Of a stretch of 64,000 nt of DNA, positions 1 to 11,299 are shown in pieces; positions within the stretch are counted from its first letter, which is position 1; every line of letters starts with the position of its first letter. The position numbers and the translations under genes were made by a program. A model generated the notes under the pieces. It was not told the origin of the DNA. It worked only from the letters and a program-made list of their open reading frames with translations, and made no database searches. Where the stretch lies: contig OV277869.1 in the NCBI GenBank assembly GCA_922989275.2, positions 40,904,189 through 40,968,188 of the forward strand. Reading direction: 5' to 3'. Source of the stretch: Gari tellinella. Taxonomy: Eukaryota; Mollusca; Bivalvia; Cardiida; Psammobiidae.

Positions 1-574
1 TAATTTAAAAACATATTCTCCCAATCAGTATAACGCTTTCAAACGAAAATTAAAGAAAGTTACAGAAAGTGTTACTGACATGCGAAAGATGCTAAAATTA
101 ACATGGGAGTCTATGGGAAATCAAGTTTACCGACTGAATTTTAGAATTGTGTGGCTAAACATGAAGTAACAGAACTTTATAATGACATTTCCTTATTTTA
201 CTTTTAATCGCACATGTAAGGTGTTCGTCAATCGGGTGAAGTTTTACATAGTTTTCATCTATTGTGACCATGGCAACCATATAATGTGAACATGGTTCAT
301 TTTTTGCATGTACATTCTAAAATTACCTAGCAACAAGAACCAAAGAATCACATGCTTAATTCGAGACTAGAAAACTTTTTACGGATCTTTGCTCCAAGTC
401 TTAAAACCAAATAGAACTACATTGAATATTTGCTAGAGTTTTAATTCTAACAAACAGTTGAGAAAGACTGATAAAAATAAGCAACTTTTTCGCAGGGTGG
501 TGAATAATTATGTCCCATGACTGTATATTACAGGTTTTCATGTCTCTTATTATTTTCTTTATTATTGTCCCTTT
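1..574. other. Flank with no recognised feature
   Basis: AT-rich sequence without a convincing open reading frame, hairpin or repeat. The small frame at 517-852 starts here but runs into the tandem repeats of the Helitron-like element and is not a gene. Confidence 0.5.
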
Positions 575-1851
575 TTAGCTCACCTGAGCTAGCTCAGTGT
601 GAGCTTTTGCAATACTTGAATGTCCGGCGTCCGTCGTGCGTCGTTTGTCGTTCGTCGTTCGTCGTCAACAATTTTAGTGTTTACACTCTAGAGGCCACAA
701 TATTTATCCAATCTTTCTCAAACTTGCTCAGATTGTATATTACCATAAGAGTTCGATTGAGTTTGATTATGGTTGAAATCGAACTAATAGGTCAAGAGCA
801 ATCTACCTTTGAATTGCTGAAAATGCCATATTTAAGGGTGTTTACACTCTAGAGGCCACACTTTTTTATCAAATCTATCTCAAACTTGCTCAGATTGAAT
901 ATAACCATAAGAGTTCGGATGAGTTCGATTATGGTTGAAATCTGATCAATAGGTCAAGAGTTATCTACCTTTGAATTGCTGAAAATGTCATATATAACAG
1001 TGTTTACACTCTAGAGGCCACAATTTTTATCCAATCTATCTCAAACATGCTCAGATTGTATATAACCATAAGAGTTCAAATGAGTTTGATTTTGAATGAA
1101 ATCAGACTAATAGGTTGAGAGTTATCTACCTTTGAAATGCTGAAATTGTCATATTAAAGGGTGTTTACTCTCCAGGGGTCACCATTTTTATCCAATCTAT
1201 CTCAAACTTGCTCAGATTGTATATGACTATAAGAGTACGATTGAGTTTGATTATGATTGAAATCGGACTAATAGGTTGAGAGTTATCTACCTTTGAATTG
1301 CTGAAAATGTCATATTTAAGGGTGTTTACACTCTAGAGGCCACAATTTTTATCTGGTCTTTTTCAAACTTGCTCAGATTGTATATGACCATAAGAGTTCA
1401 AATAAGTGTGATTATGGTTGAAATCGAACCTATAGGTCAAGAGTTGTCTGCCCTTGAATTGCTGAAAATGCCATATCGAACAGCGTTTACACTTTTTGCA
1501 ACTACAGTTTTGAATGGATTTTGATTTTACTTGCACACAAAGTATATACCTATAAATTCTCAAAGGAGTGCAATTATTGTTGAAATCTAATAATTGTAGC
1601 AATAGTTATCTGCCTTTGATATACTTTGAAATGCTAGAAAAGGCTTTATTTCAGTATTGTTTAGGCTCTAGTTATGTGCCCTTGATCTACTCTACCATAC
1701 TAGAATTATGAGGTTGTATTCCAAAATTGTTTACATGCTATACTACAAATTTGAATGGATTTTAATTAAAACTGATGAAACAGTAAGATATAAAGCTATC
1801 AAGCTTCAGTACAACAGGTGAGCGATATCAGGGCCTTCAGGCCCTCTTGTT
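575..1851 (+). mobile_element. Helitron-like non-autonomous element with internal tandem units
   Basis: The left part starts TTTTTAGCTCACCTGAGC and has a block rich in GTCCGGCGTCCGTCGTGCGTCG. A tandem array fills the middle. The right end is CAGGTGAGCG followed by a GC-rich hairpin (AGGGCCTTCAGGCCCT) and CTTGTTT. A short terminal hairpin just inside the 3' end and no inverted repeats at the two ends is the Helitron/Helentron layout, and elements of this look with ~160-bp internal repeats are known from bivalves. No Rep/helicase is encoded. The exact ends are inferred. Confidence 0.55.
678..1644 (+). repeat. ~161-bp tandem repeat array, six units
   Basis: Units begin TGTTTACACTCTAGAGGCCACA at about 678, 839, 1001, 1162, 1323 and 1484, a period of 161-162 bp. 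The first five are close copies; the sixth is diverged and the sequence decays after it. Each unit also carries CAAACTTGCTCAGATTGTAT and ATCTACCTTTGAATTGCTGA. The array lies inside the Helitron-like element. Confidence 0.9.
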
Positions 1852-2329
1852 TAATTCGTTGACTTTCTCTGTTAATGCTCTCTGACCTTAACTCATTGAC
1901 CATTTTTTATGAAATTAACTACAAATATACATGTACATTATTATTAAAGCTCAAACAAGATAGTGTTTCAGAATTTTTCAGTAATTTCTAGCAGAGTTAT
2001 ACCCATTTATTGAAAAAATAATTATGGTCATTATGTAGAAAAGGCAAGAACTTTTTAATTCTTAGTTCAATTCCTTTCAAATTTAATATGGTGATACAAG
2101 AAATGGATTTGGCATATGTTATGGGTTTTCCATGTGACTCCCTAATTGTGAGTTATGTCCCCTTTCCCATTTGTTCATCTTCCATTGTTAGCTCTCTCGT
2201 AACTTTATTTTTAGACGGATTTTAATAAAACTTGCTACAAATATTTCATACCATGATAAGTCGAACTAGTTCACAATTAAGAATTTGCATTTATATTTTG
2301 GCAAATGTATGCCCCTTTGATAGTTGATT
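1852..2329. other. No recognised feature
   Basis: AT-rich sequence after the Helitron-like 3' end. Phrases such as 'gaattttaataaaacttgctac' echo decayed tandem units, so it may be an older, diverged copy of the same repeat. Confidence 0.35.
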
Positions 2330-2507
2330 AACTCATTCACCCCTGAAGCTTTTAATGGACAATTCCAATTTCAATAAATGTCTAGTCCATTTATACTATT
2401 AAGGGTTGATTTCAACAATATATTTTAAAATGACAAGTGTAATCCTCACAGGTATACTGCTTGTATATGACGAGTATACTCGTCGCTAGGGTTGAATGCA
2501 TTAAGAC
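2330..2507 (+). repeat. G-family repeat copy lacking its central hairpin
   Basis: It starts TTAACTCATTCACCCCTGAAGC, passes through TCTAGTCCATTT, TTAAGGGTTG and ATGACAAGTGTAA, and ends GGGTTGAATGCATTAA. The same order of blocks occurs at 51838-52085. There, a 67-bp palindrome stands between ATGACA and GGACAAGTGTA, exactly where this copy has none. Confidence 0.6.
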
Positions 2508-2640
2508 CATTGTTTAAAAAAGACAAACACATATTATTTCTCTGTTCAATTCCTCTCTGATTTGATAGTGTGATACAAGAGTTTTGTGAGTTTTGCAAGT
2601 TACTTTTTATCATTCATTGTTCACACCTGCTGTTAATACT

Positions 2641-2729
2641 ATAGGTGGTTCTCCCGTATAGTCTTTTTTTGTACACTTAATCTATAATAGAATAAGGGTA
2701 CAAAAAGACTATACGGGAGAACCACCTAT
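2641..2729. repeat. Foldback element (89 bp)
   Basis: The left arm ATAGGTGGTTCTCCCGTATAG is the exact reverse complement of the right arm ending CCACCTAT, with arms of about 35 bp and an AT-rich loop. The flanking TA is compatible with a TA target duplication. Confidence 0.8.
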
Positions 2730-2970
2730 ATATGGTTAATACCGCTACATTTAAGATGGATATGGCGACCGTATAATGCTCCAGCTTGTGGTGCTATTGT
2801 TACATTATATTGTCTTTTCTCGCTTTGTAGGTCCATAAATGTAATTTCATGTGAAACGCTTTTGAACGCACAATACCTATGTGAAAAGAGCGCTATATAA
2901 ATCTGGTATAATAAAAATGATAATATTGTTGTTTTGAGGGTGATGTGTCTACCTTGATTTACTATAGATC

Positions 2971-2999
2971 ACACGCACACACACACGCACGCACGCACG
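2971..2999. repeat. CA/CGCA microsatellite
   Basis: Short run of CACACG and GCAC units. Confidence 0.85.
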
Positions 3000-3390
3000 C
3001 TTTAGATTCTGATAACCCCACAATTCTCTCAAGAATCTACCATTTCTTAATTTCATTTCATTGCATTTTCTTACTCTTCGGTTCGTTTATATTTCACTAT
3101 GGTGTGTAATACTCACAAGGGTTGTGCTCTGTCGTTTGGGTCATGTGACTCTGGTGCGCAGTTCGATGCGCACTGATCAATAAAGTTTTTTAACCAATAA
3201 GTAAACTGTATAAAGTAAAGACTCCAGGTACAAACCCGATATTTACACGTCTCTCGATATTTCACTACTTACTTTGTGTCTTCGTATGTACTATGTATAT
3301 AATCATTTTGATTTTCGACAAGGATGCTTAAGAACGCGTGAATTTGGTAATTCAGCCCTCATCATGCTAAGCACAACTTTGCTAATATTT

Positions 3391-3457
3391 GCAAACAATT
3401 TGGATCAAGATCAGACGCCGCGTAACGCGGCGTCTGATCTAGATCGAAATTGTTTGC
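3391..3457. repeat. Hairpin P copy upstream of C1GALT1 exon 1
   Basis: A 67-bp palindrome starts GCAAACAATTTGGATC and is centred on GCCGCGTAACGCGGC. It lies about 110 bp upstream of the predicted start codon of the galactosyltransferase, so it falls in the promoter or 5' untranslated region. Same core as the other P hairpins in the window. Confidence 0.85.
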
Positions 3458-3569
3458 CACTCATATTTAAAATTTCTCCAATTAAAGAAGTATATAACTT
3501 TTTTTTTTACAATTTTCGCAGACGATATATTTAAATCAGACGATAATTCAGCACGATAAAAGTATAACC

Positions 3570-3774
3570 ATGGCACGATCAAAGATTTATTGTTGTGGCA
3601 AAAGAACACCCCTGAAACAATTGCAGCACCATATGCTTGGATTTGTTGTGGGCTTTTGGTTCGCGACCGGGGTTTATGTTATTTTCAATACTGTGGCTTT
3701 GTCGGAAACTAATCGGGCAGCAGACTGTTTTAATAGCTGTTCATGTGGCAGATTACAAGGAGAAAGGATTTCAG
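3570..3774 (+). CDS. C1GALT1: C1GALT1-like exon 1: cytoplasmic tail, membrane anchor and start of stem
   Basis: The start ATG sits in a strong context (AACCATGG). The peptide has a short basic N-terminus (ARSKIYCCGKRTPLK) and then a hydrophobic segment at about residues 22-44 (HMLGFVVGFWFATGVYVIF), the type II signal anchor expected of a Golgi glycosyltransferase. The proposed end is at 3774 (TCAG|GTATCG), phase 1. This joins exon 2 to make a GAT codon and the sequence ERIS-DDYSVANELYKK, which resembles the family's stem-to-catalytic transition. The frame stays open to 3875 and has a second donor at 3871/3872 (ACAG|GTAGCT), but that is phase 2 and would give an immediate stop with exon 2. It could still be used with an unseen exon. 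Confidence 0.6.
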
Positions 3775-4767
3775 GTATCGTGCGTAATAGAATAAACTTG
3801 GAAGCTGATCAAAATTTAGACAGGGATGTTGAACAACAATTAGGCAGCGAAGCCGAACAGCATTTAGACAGGTAGCTATGCCTTTTTATTATAAACCTAT
3901 CGATGATTTATAGAGATTTCTCAGTTAGATCATATGCGTCACAGTTGATATCATCACTAGTGGTGATATCACTTTTGCAGTGACGATATCATTTTCGTGA
4001 CGTCACTTCACAATATCGTTTGTGACGTCGCACTTTAACAATTATTTGTGTGTGATTTCTCTGTAAAAACACCATTAAACTGTATATAATAAATAGAATA
4101 ATCGATTCATTTGAATGGATATGAAAAGTTTATCGTTCGAATGGGTTGTTATCTGGTTAAAAAACTCGTCCTGCGGACTCGTTTTTCAACCAGATAACAA
4201 CCAATTATCATGATACATTTTTCATATCAATCCGAAGGAATTGGTTATTATATTTATGTAATAATTAGGCGCAATGCCGAAAACAATAGATCGCCCTATT
4301 TTTATTGACCTTTTAAATTAAGTAATACTTAATATAATTATGTTGGTCTTAAGAAACGTTAAGCATTAACATTTCCAGAGACCTTCCTACCTTGTCGTGG
4401 TTCTGGGGCTTAATTGTCATAGGGCATGTTTGCTGTTTAATAGACCGAGATTATCTTCTCTGCCAAGAACTAAAAAGAAGGCAGGTCGGTGGTTTAGATC
4501 TTACGCGCTGTTTGGCAACGAATGAGATTAGTGGAAACCATCTTCCTGAAATTTTCGTCATCTCGTCTCACCATTCATCGGCGCTATATGACTTATTTGG
4601 TGTCGCAGTGCCGTAAAACCCAACTCATCCACCCATCCTTTAAGCAAAATAAAAAAACAACTCACCCCCCACAAAAAACCTTAACAAACCCCCTTCCCCC
4701 CGAAAAAAAACCACCAACAAAAAATCACCTCAGAGCGTGATAAAATATACTTTCTGAATTTTCTCAT
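3775..4767. other. Start of intron 1 with small foldbacks
   Basis: Contains the imperfect inverted repeat GATATCATCACTAGTGGTGATATC near 3949 and a perfect foldback at 4145-4201 (GTTGTTATCTGGTTAAAAAACTCG and its complement around a 9-nt loop). At 4640-4735 there is a C/A-rich low-complexity tract. No coding sequence after exon 1. Confidence 0.6.
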
Positions 4768-4920
4768 CTGAGCGAAGCTCAGCCTGAACTTTTGTGATAC
4801 ATGAGTGTCCGGCGTCCGTCGTGCGTCATCAACAATTTTAGCTATCGAATTCGTTTGATTGTGGTTGAAATCCTACCATTTGGTCATGAGTTATCTGTCC
4901 TTGATGTGTTCAAAATGACA
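4768..4920 (+). repeat. Fragment of the Helitron-like element
   Basis: CTGAGCGAAGCTCAG, then GTGTCCGGCGTCCGTCGTGCGTC and part of one tandem unit (TTGTGGTTGAAATCCTACC). It matches the left part of the element at 575-1851 and breaks off afterwards. Confidence 0.6.
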
Positions 4921-5875
4921 CTATATTTTAAGGTTTATGGGTGAATCAACTACCGGTAAATAGTAATAAACATGTTTCATTGGGAAAATAAAATCTGGTA
5001 AAGAATATGTACAATGATATATCAAAGAACACGAGAATACTGATGATGGTATCAAACTGAAGTACAGAGGTATGAGATGAAAGGAATTTCGGGTGATTGA
5101 TAGTGAAACTTCTGGAAACAATGTCTCTTTTTAAATATCTTTGATAGTATGATTTGTAACTGTTAACAGTTTATGTATACAGAGAACTTCTATACCACTG
5201 TAAAGATCCTGCAAACCCCGGATTTGTCATCGACCCCTTTTTCGCAAATGATTTAAATACTTGAAAATTATTTCAGGCATTTTTGGAGATAGTCAATATA
5301 TGTGTTGCGCCACGACATTTTGGGGCTTATTGAGTTTGACGTCATTTTGACATTTGAGTTAACGTGGCGCTTACCCGCTTTATTTCAATTGGCGTCAATT
5401 ACCAGTTTGTGCAGATTTTGCTTAAAAACTAACCATTTCAGCGATCATACTTAGAAATATGTCCAGTATAAAAAATCACAGGTTTTGTTTTGCAAGTGTG
5501 ACTTGTTGAAAATGAGTTTGGTGTGCATGCAAATGAAAGAAATTCACCTCAATCACTAGCATAAATTAACCGATATCGTAATCCTGTGGAGCCTCCATTA
5601 TTTGTAAGTTTCACAATTATAAGGACTTTGAATTTTATTAAATAATATCAGAAGAAGGTTTTTAAAAGCCGCTAAATCAACAAACCTCGGCGCTGCTGCA
5701 TTTCTAAGCAGCGTGCCACTTTCCTATAGTCAGGAAATTATTGCCGCACAAAAGAAAGTGAAATGGGAGTCTAGTCATTTCATGAAGTTAAGCGTTTTCA
5801 AATCGTTTTTATTCTTAAGTTTAATACATTTCTAGAAAAATAAACGATTTTTGATTTATTGGTAGTTATTGCTAA
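4921..5875. other. No recognised feature
   Basis: About 950 bp of intron sequence without a convincing frame, hairpin or similarity to other parts of the window. Confidence 0.4.
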
Positions 5876-6215
5876 TACAGCGCCCTCTCTCTACAACGAC
5901 ACCCAATGGGAGACAAAAATATTTGCGTTGTTCGGAGGGAGTCGTTATAGGGAGGGCAAAATACTTCCATTGGCAAACAGTTTGAATCCAGTTCTGACCT
6001 GGATTCAAGCTGTTTGTTGCTCGTCATTAAGTCTTTTTTCTTTCAAAATGTCCATAATGTAACTTTGAGGAAAAACAGCAGATGACATTTTTAAGCAGAC
6101 GATATTGCAGCAGTAAACGCGTTAGAAATACTTGTCCCGCTTAGAGAACATTGACAAGGGTCGTTGTTAGGAGGGGTCGTTGTTGGGAGGGACGTTGTAG
6201 AGAGGGGGTACTGTA
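5876..6215 (+). mobile_element. MITE family B, copy 1
   Basis: The ends are TACAGCGCCCTCTCTCTACAACGAC and GTTGTAGAGAGGGGGTACTGTA, imperfect inverted repeats. The middle holds a partial P hairpin (5972-6022; GGCAAACAGTTTGAATCCAG). Conserved blocks such as TTAAGCAGACGATATTGCAGCAG and CACCCAATGGGAGAC recur in the other B copies. About 340 bp, non-coding. TA flanks suggest a Tc1/mariner-type relative. Confidence 0.8.
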
Positions 6216-6264
6216 TCCTATATTTGGTGTTGGTGTTGTTTTCTTGGGCGGATACGGACTGAGT

Positions 6265-6514
6265 TACAGTGGAGAATCTGTTATTCTTTCCCAATAAACG
6301 CGTTTACGCTAAAACTATTATTTGCAGTGCAAACAGTTTGGAGCCAGATCAGACGCCGGGTAACCCGGCGTCTGATCAGGCTCCAAACTGTTTGCCACCA
6401 AGATAAACAAGAATTATCAGAACTGTCGAAAAGTTGTTCTTTTCTACGTTTTAGCGCTTTGCGTTTGCGTACGTTTGCGTTTAAACGGGAAAGAATAACA
6501 GATTCTCCACTGTA
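6265..6514 (-). mobile_element. MITE family A, copy 1
   Basis: Exactly 250 bp, with ends TACAGTGGAGAATCTGTTAT and its complement ending CTCCACTGTA. The P hairpin at 6329-6395 has the A-type core (GAGCCAGATC ... GATCAGGCTC, with GGGTAACCC at the centre). Flanked by TA. Near-identical to the copies at 7357, 41887 and 57436, so it spread recently. Confidence 0.9.
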
Positions 6515-7356
6515 AAGTCTTGATCTCGACTCTGATTACAGAGATTTCAGTGGTTTGAAACCATCAAAACTCTTATTTCAAAGGTTTGAAACCATCAAAA
6601 CTCTTTTATAAAAACAAAAGAAGGAGCTTCGCTTTTTATTTAAACCACTTCTACTTCTATGTTGTTCAAGTGGTTTGAAACACTTTAATGTTGTACGTTA
6701 TGCTGTGATATTTATGTGCTTGGAACTGGTGGTTATGAGCTATGATTTAACATATGCAAACGAGGTAGGTTCAAATCAAATGCAAAGTCACTAGGTGTTT
6801 GATCTGGATCCACACTGTTTGAAAATGCAATCGTAATGTGCTCATTTGTCACATATATTTCTGTCTAATTATGATGTTATTGATACCACGTGATGTGCAT
6901 AATGTAGTGTATATCTTATACAAATTGTGGTGGTTTTTTATCTTTTCAATCTCCCTGTGATTCACATGTGCAAACAGTTTGGATTAAGATCAGAGGCCAA
7001 GTTACTGGGGTTTTGATCTTGAGCCATGCTGTCTGGGAATGTTACTATATTAGATTTGTGTTGAGCTCTCTTATGGTTAATAGTAAAGAAACATCAATAA
7101 AAGTGTCAACCAGTCGTTAGCAAGATCGTGCACCTACTTTTTATCCTCGACTGATCTTGATCCAAACTGTTTGCAAATACATGTAGAACTAAAATCCATC
7201 ATGTGATTTGTGCCAAGTTTGCATACACTGTTAGCTATATAAATGAAATGTTGAAAAAGCATTAAGTGCTTAAATCTATTTAATAAATAAATAATTATGA
7301 CCCTTGGTGAATCTCACATACAAGTAGTTGCTGTAAGCAGATACACATATTCGTGC
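6515..7356. other. Intron sequence with decayed P half-hairpins
   Basis: A short direct duplication (GGTTTGAAACCATCAAAACTC) lies near 6551-6605. Isolated half-hairpin pieces appear near 6800-6835, 6968-7035 and 7148-7175 (GATCTTGATCCAAACTGTTTG). These look like old, broken copies of the P hairpin. Confidence 0.5.
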
Positions 7357-7606
7357 TACAGTGGAGAATCTGTTATTCTTTCCCGTTTAAACGCAAACGT
7401 ACGCAAACGCTAAGCACTAAAACGTAGAAAAGAACAACTTTGGGACAATTCTGATAATTCTTGTTTATCTTGGTGGCAAACAGTTTGGAGCCTGATCAGA
7501 CGCCGGGTTACCCGGCGTCTGATCTGGCTCCAAACTGTTTGCATTGCAAATAATAGTTTTAGCGTAAACGCGTTTATTGGGAAAGAATAACAGATTCTCC
7601 ACTGTA
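7357..7606 (+). mobile_element. MITE family A, copy 2
   Basis: 250 bp between TACAGTGGAGAATCTG and CAGATTCTCCACTGTA, in the opposite orientation to the copy at 6265. The central P hairpin is at about 7474-7542, with the GGGTTACCC centre. Confidence 0.9.
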
Positions 7607-7699
7607 CTTCAGTTAGTTGTCGCCTTTGGACGGGTATATAATTATGCTTCATTTACAAACAGCGTACTAGTGAAACGTACATTAATGTTTTACTGTGCA

Positions 7700-8240
7700 A
7701 ACAGTGACAACCCTGGTCTCTGTCTATGATAAACATCTATCTAATCGGTTATTGCTGACCAACAACGATCCCCATTGGGAGACAAACAATGTGGGTGTTG
7801 TTCGGAGGGAGCCGTTGTACGGAGGGAAATTGGCTTACATTTGCAAACAGCTTGAATCCAGACCAGACACCACGTTACGCGGCGTCTGGTCTGTATTCAA
7901 GCTGTTTGTCACTCGTCATTATACTTATTCTATCAAAATCTCGACTTATATGTAACTTTAAGATAAAACAAAAGACGGCAATTTTAAGCAGACGATATTG
8001 CAGCAGTAAAAGCTTTAGACATAAGTTTCCTGTTTAGGGAACCGCGGCAATTATATTTCTTATGCCGAAATGTCCACTTATAAGTAATTTTGAGAAAAAC
8101 AGCAGACGACAAATTTAAGCAGACGATATTGCAGCAGTGAAATTGTAAGACAAAATGGCCTTGTTTTGGGAACAGTAGAAAACATCTTTGTAAGGAGGGA
8201 ATCGTTGTTGGGAGGGTCGTTGTAGAGTGGAAATACTGTA
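7700..8240 (+). mobile_element. MITE family B, copy 2, with internal duplication
   Basis: Contains CCCCATTGGGAGAC, the P hairpin at about 7843-7909, then two copies of the AAGCAGACGATATTGCAGCAG block (near 7986 and 8117), where other copies have one. It ends GTTGTAGAGTGGAAATACTGTA. The left end is diverged. Confidence 0.7.
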
Positions 8241-8729
8241 TGTCTGTTGTTCAAAGTCTTTTTCACCTGCAAAAAACAAGATGACAATTAAAAACCAGCA
8301 TATTGTCTCAGTAATTTCCTCTATTGTTATAAGTACGGAATTCATGAGAGTATGTCCGATCATATATACCTACATTGTTCTTATACCTATTTACCTACAC
8401 TCTTTGACAATTTAACTCGTTCAACACTAAGTAACTCATGTGGGTAATTAGGTTCGCTTGTGGATTTTTTAATAACTAAAACATGAACCAGTCTACTTGG
8501 AATTATGAGTAGTTTAATAAATACTAGTCTAAATTAGCAAACTAGTTTATAGGAGCCCTCTGATCTGGGTCTACACTGTTTGTAAACGTAATTAATATAT
8601 TTTAAACAGACCCATGGTGTCGAAAGCGTTAAGTATTTATCCAATATAATAGACTGGTTTGTTAAAAAGGATTCCATGCTAGATATGTTAATTGGCGAAA
8701 CTAACCACAGTCTTGAAATATGACAGAGC
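8241..8729. other. No gene; one G-type half hairpin
   Basis: Apart from GGAGCCCTCTGATCTGGGTC with ACACTGTTTG at about 8552-8583 (the right half of a G-type hairpin), nothing is recognised. Confidence 0.5.
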
Positions 8730-8915
8730 TTTAATATCTCGAACTCGCTTAAAAACATAGACGTTTTCAAAGTTAAAAAAACGTGGCTAAACTACGTTTT
8801 AAATTCGAAATACGGATATGTTCTACTAAAGCGATTTTGAAATTTTGAAACTAAATTGTAGAAATACTAGTACATTCGACCTAAATGAGTTCGAAATATC
8901 AAAGTTCGACTGCGG
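8730..8915. repeat. Interspersed repeat E, copy 1
   Basis: Shares with 9423-9615 the blocks ATCTCGAACTCGCTT, AAACGTGGCTAA, GAAATACGGATATGTTC and GAGTTCGAAATATC. It contains several internal inverted copies of the TCGAACTCGC motif. Probably a MITE. Confidence 0.65.
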
Positions 8916-8917
8916 TT

Positions 8918-9156
8918 TTAACTCTTTCACTGCCGTGTTTTATCGTCTGCTTTTACCGCCAAAATATCGTCTGCATTGTAAGTGTCGTCTGCAATATTTT
9001 TATAGTCAGATTAAGGGTTGTGTTGATTGAAGAAATGTCGATACGAGTGTCAAACAGTTAAGATCCTAATCAGACGCCGCTTTACGCGGCGTCTGATCAG
9101 GGTCCTAACTGTTTGCGAACTCGCCGTTGAGTGCTGTTGGTAGTGAAATAGTTAAA
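8918..9156 (+). mobile_element. MITE family C, copy 1
   Basis: The ends are TTAACTCTTTCACTGCC and GGTAGTGAAATAGTTAA. The body has TCGTCTGC blocks and GATACGAGTGTCAAACAG. The P hairpin is at 9048-9117 (C-type core, GATCAGGGTCC). About 239 bp. The neighbouring E repeats suggest it inserted next to or into an E pair. Confidence 0.8.
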
Positions 9157-9422
9157 ATCGTATTTTACATGACAATGAGGTACATGTACACATGTAAAAA
9201 CTAAATGGGGGAGTAATTAGTAAAATAAGCGTGAATAATCGAGCTAATGTTTTGTTGTCATTGAGTCCTAACAACCAATGGCGACTTCACGGCATTTACA
9301 AGCGGAATGGGTCCAGATCAGATTACTCGGCGTCTGATCAGCCATGATTCAGTAAAGAAATCGATGGCCGTCGATGGTCATCAATTGCAAGTTGCAACTG
9401 AAAACATAGCAGATTACAGCCG

Positions 9423-9615
9423 AAACTCGATACTTCGAACTCGCGTTAGCTCGAACATATCCATATTTCAAATTTAAAACGTGGCTTAGCCACTTTTTAT
9501 TTTTGAAATACGGGTATGTTCGACTTTAGCGAGATCGACTTATCAATTTTCAACTTATGAAATACTGGTACGATCGATTTAAGCGAGTTTAAAGTATCGA
9601 GTCTTGACTGTACAT
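9423..9615. repeat. Interspersed repeat E, copy 2
   Basis: Starts CGATACTTCGAACTCGCGTT and ends GAGTTTAAAGTATCGAGTCTTGAC, so the outer parts are imperfect inverted repeats. Internal arms around AAACGTGGCTTAGCCACTTTTT form a second hairpin. Confidence 0.7.
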
Positions 9616-10270
9616 ACAAAGGCAAATAAAGCTAAACTGTATAAAAGATGCATTAAGTGGCGCTATTTTGTCGTTTTAACAGCTCGTACGGACAGAAAGA
9701 CAGTAGCAGGCACTTAGAAATATACCCATCTATAGAGTTGGAGTGTGTAACTTAAATCTAAAACCATAAGTTCAAAAACATTTTTGTTGAAAGTGAATTT
9801 ATTATGCATATAAACTTATAATATATCCTCGGCGGCATTAATTATTTAAAGCACTACATGTAATTGAGATGAAGATGCGTTGCTGAATCAAAAATACATA
9901 TCAATCCCTTATATTTCCCAAGGTTACCATTAGGCTCACCAAAACTTTATAGAGAATTTCTGGTTTTACAGAAAAGTAAACACACAGAAACCATGATGAT
10001 AATCCCAATCCTACACTAAATCCTTAAGAATTTTATCTATAGCTGCATCAACAGATAAATGTTACAGAATTGAGGCTAAAGTTCAAGCACTAGTCACACA
10101 ACATGGCAATACAAAGTTGCTAGGATCTTCCAAGTGAGACCACACAGTGGATTAATATCGACCCGCAGGATGTGTCGTCCACACTTATTACATTGTACTA
10201 CTTGCTCATGAAGGACGCAATTCAACAGAGGAATAAATTATAAGTAAAAAGGGGCATGTTTAGAATATAT
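9616..10270. other. No recognised feature
   Basis: Intron sequence with no persuasive frame, repeat or hairpin. Confidence 0.4.
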
Positions 10271-10422
10271 AGAGGATAATTGTTTTTTTCAGTATAAGAT
10301 AGAAATTTAATCCATTTCAAGAGTGAACATCAGACGTTATATTTTCACGAGTGGCGAAGCAGTCTGATGTTCACGAAATGGATTAAAGTCGATCTTATAC
10401 TGAAAAAATACAATTATTCTAT
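10271..10422. repeat. Foldback MITE
   Basis: GAGGATAATTG with TTTTCAGTATAAGAT at the left is matched by ATCTTATACTGAAAA and CAATTATTCT at the right. An inner pair GTGAACATCAGACG / TCTGATGTTCAC and CCATTT / AAATGG closes the hairpin. A related GATAATCCACTGCAGTGGATTA block at 10735-10800 may be a further part. Confidence 0.7.
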
Positions 10423-10825
10423 TTATTTATGCTTTTAAGCCACTTTTTAAACGAAATTGTTCGACAATTGAGAAAGCGAAAGTAAATGATTTACCCCGTG
10501 TTGAGCCCCAACTTTATATCGAACACATTTTCGAAACAGTTTCCCGTACGATGACGTCACTTATTTATTGATTTGACGTCATCCGAATTACTTCGTTGCT
10601 CCCGAGTTTGGATTCGTGTTCTTCCGGTGAGTAGTTCGCGACAAATCGGACTGCCGGAATTTAACGATAAGACACGATTGACTACGATTCTTGGGGAGCC
10701 CTACGGGGAAAATTCATAATAAAAGCGATTGGTGATAATCCACTGCAGTGGATTACCAAGTGATAATCCACTGCTATTTCGTGGTAATCCACCGAAAAGC
10801 ATAAATAAAATTGGTTAAAATATCC
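10423..10825. other. Intron sequence with short palindromes
   Basis: No gene. At 10735-10800 the phrase GATAATCCACTGC occurs twice next to its complement. The rest is unremarkable. Confidence 0.4.
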
Positions 10826-11105
10826 GAACTAGTAGTAGTCGTGGTAGTAGTAGAAGTAATAGTAGTAGCAGTAGTAGAAGTAGTAATAGTATTTAGTAGT
10901 TGTAGTAGAAGGAGTAGTGGCAGCAGTATAATCAGTAGTAATTAATGGTAGCAGTAGCAGTAGTAATAGTACTACTACTAGTAGTAGAAGTAGTAGCAGT
11001 AGTAGTAGTCGTAGCAGTTCGAGTTGTAGTACATGTAATTAAGCGAAAGAAGTAGTAGTAGTACTAGTTAAAATAAGAGTAGCAGCAGTAACAGTAGTAG
11101 TAGCA
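10826..11105. repeat. Imperfect (TAG)n trinucleotide array
   Basis: About 280 bp of GTAGTAGTAGCAG-type units with interruptions. Confidence 0.9.
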
Positions 11106-11299
11106 GTAACGGTTAAAGGTTCTATTTTTTAGAGTCTTCTTTCAACACACAGGCGTCGCTCGGCCGATTTCTGACAATCAACCTCTCCTGTTCAGTGGGC
11201 TATTTATTTGAACTATTGTTTGAGTCTCCCTAATGAGACTCTTTCGACTACCAGATATTGAAGCCAACATATGGCGCCCGGACGGACGGATCCCATAGT

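Noticed and set aside
678..1644. CRISPR-like array
   Set aside because: Units are 161 bp, contiguous and diverging, with no spacer pattern, and the genome is eukaryotic.
3872..3873. Alternative exon 1 donor at 3871/3872
   Set aside because: Phase 2; joining to exon 2 gives AGA TGA, an immediate stop, unless an unseen exon lies between.
3570..3875. A single-exon 101-residue membrane protein
   Set aside because: The anchor followed by a phase-1 donor at 3774/3775 joins exactly to the galactosyltransferase exon 2; an isolated small gene is less likely.
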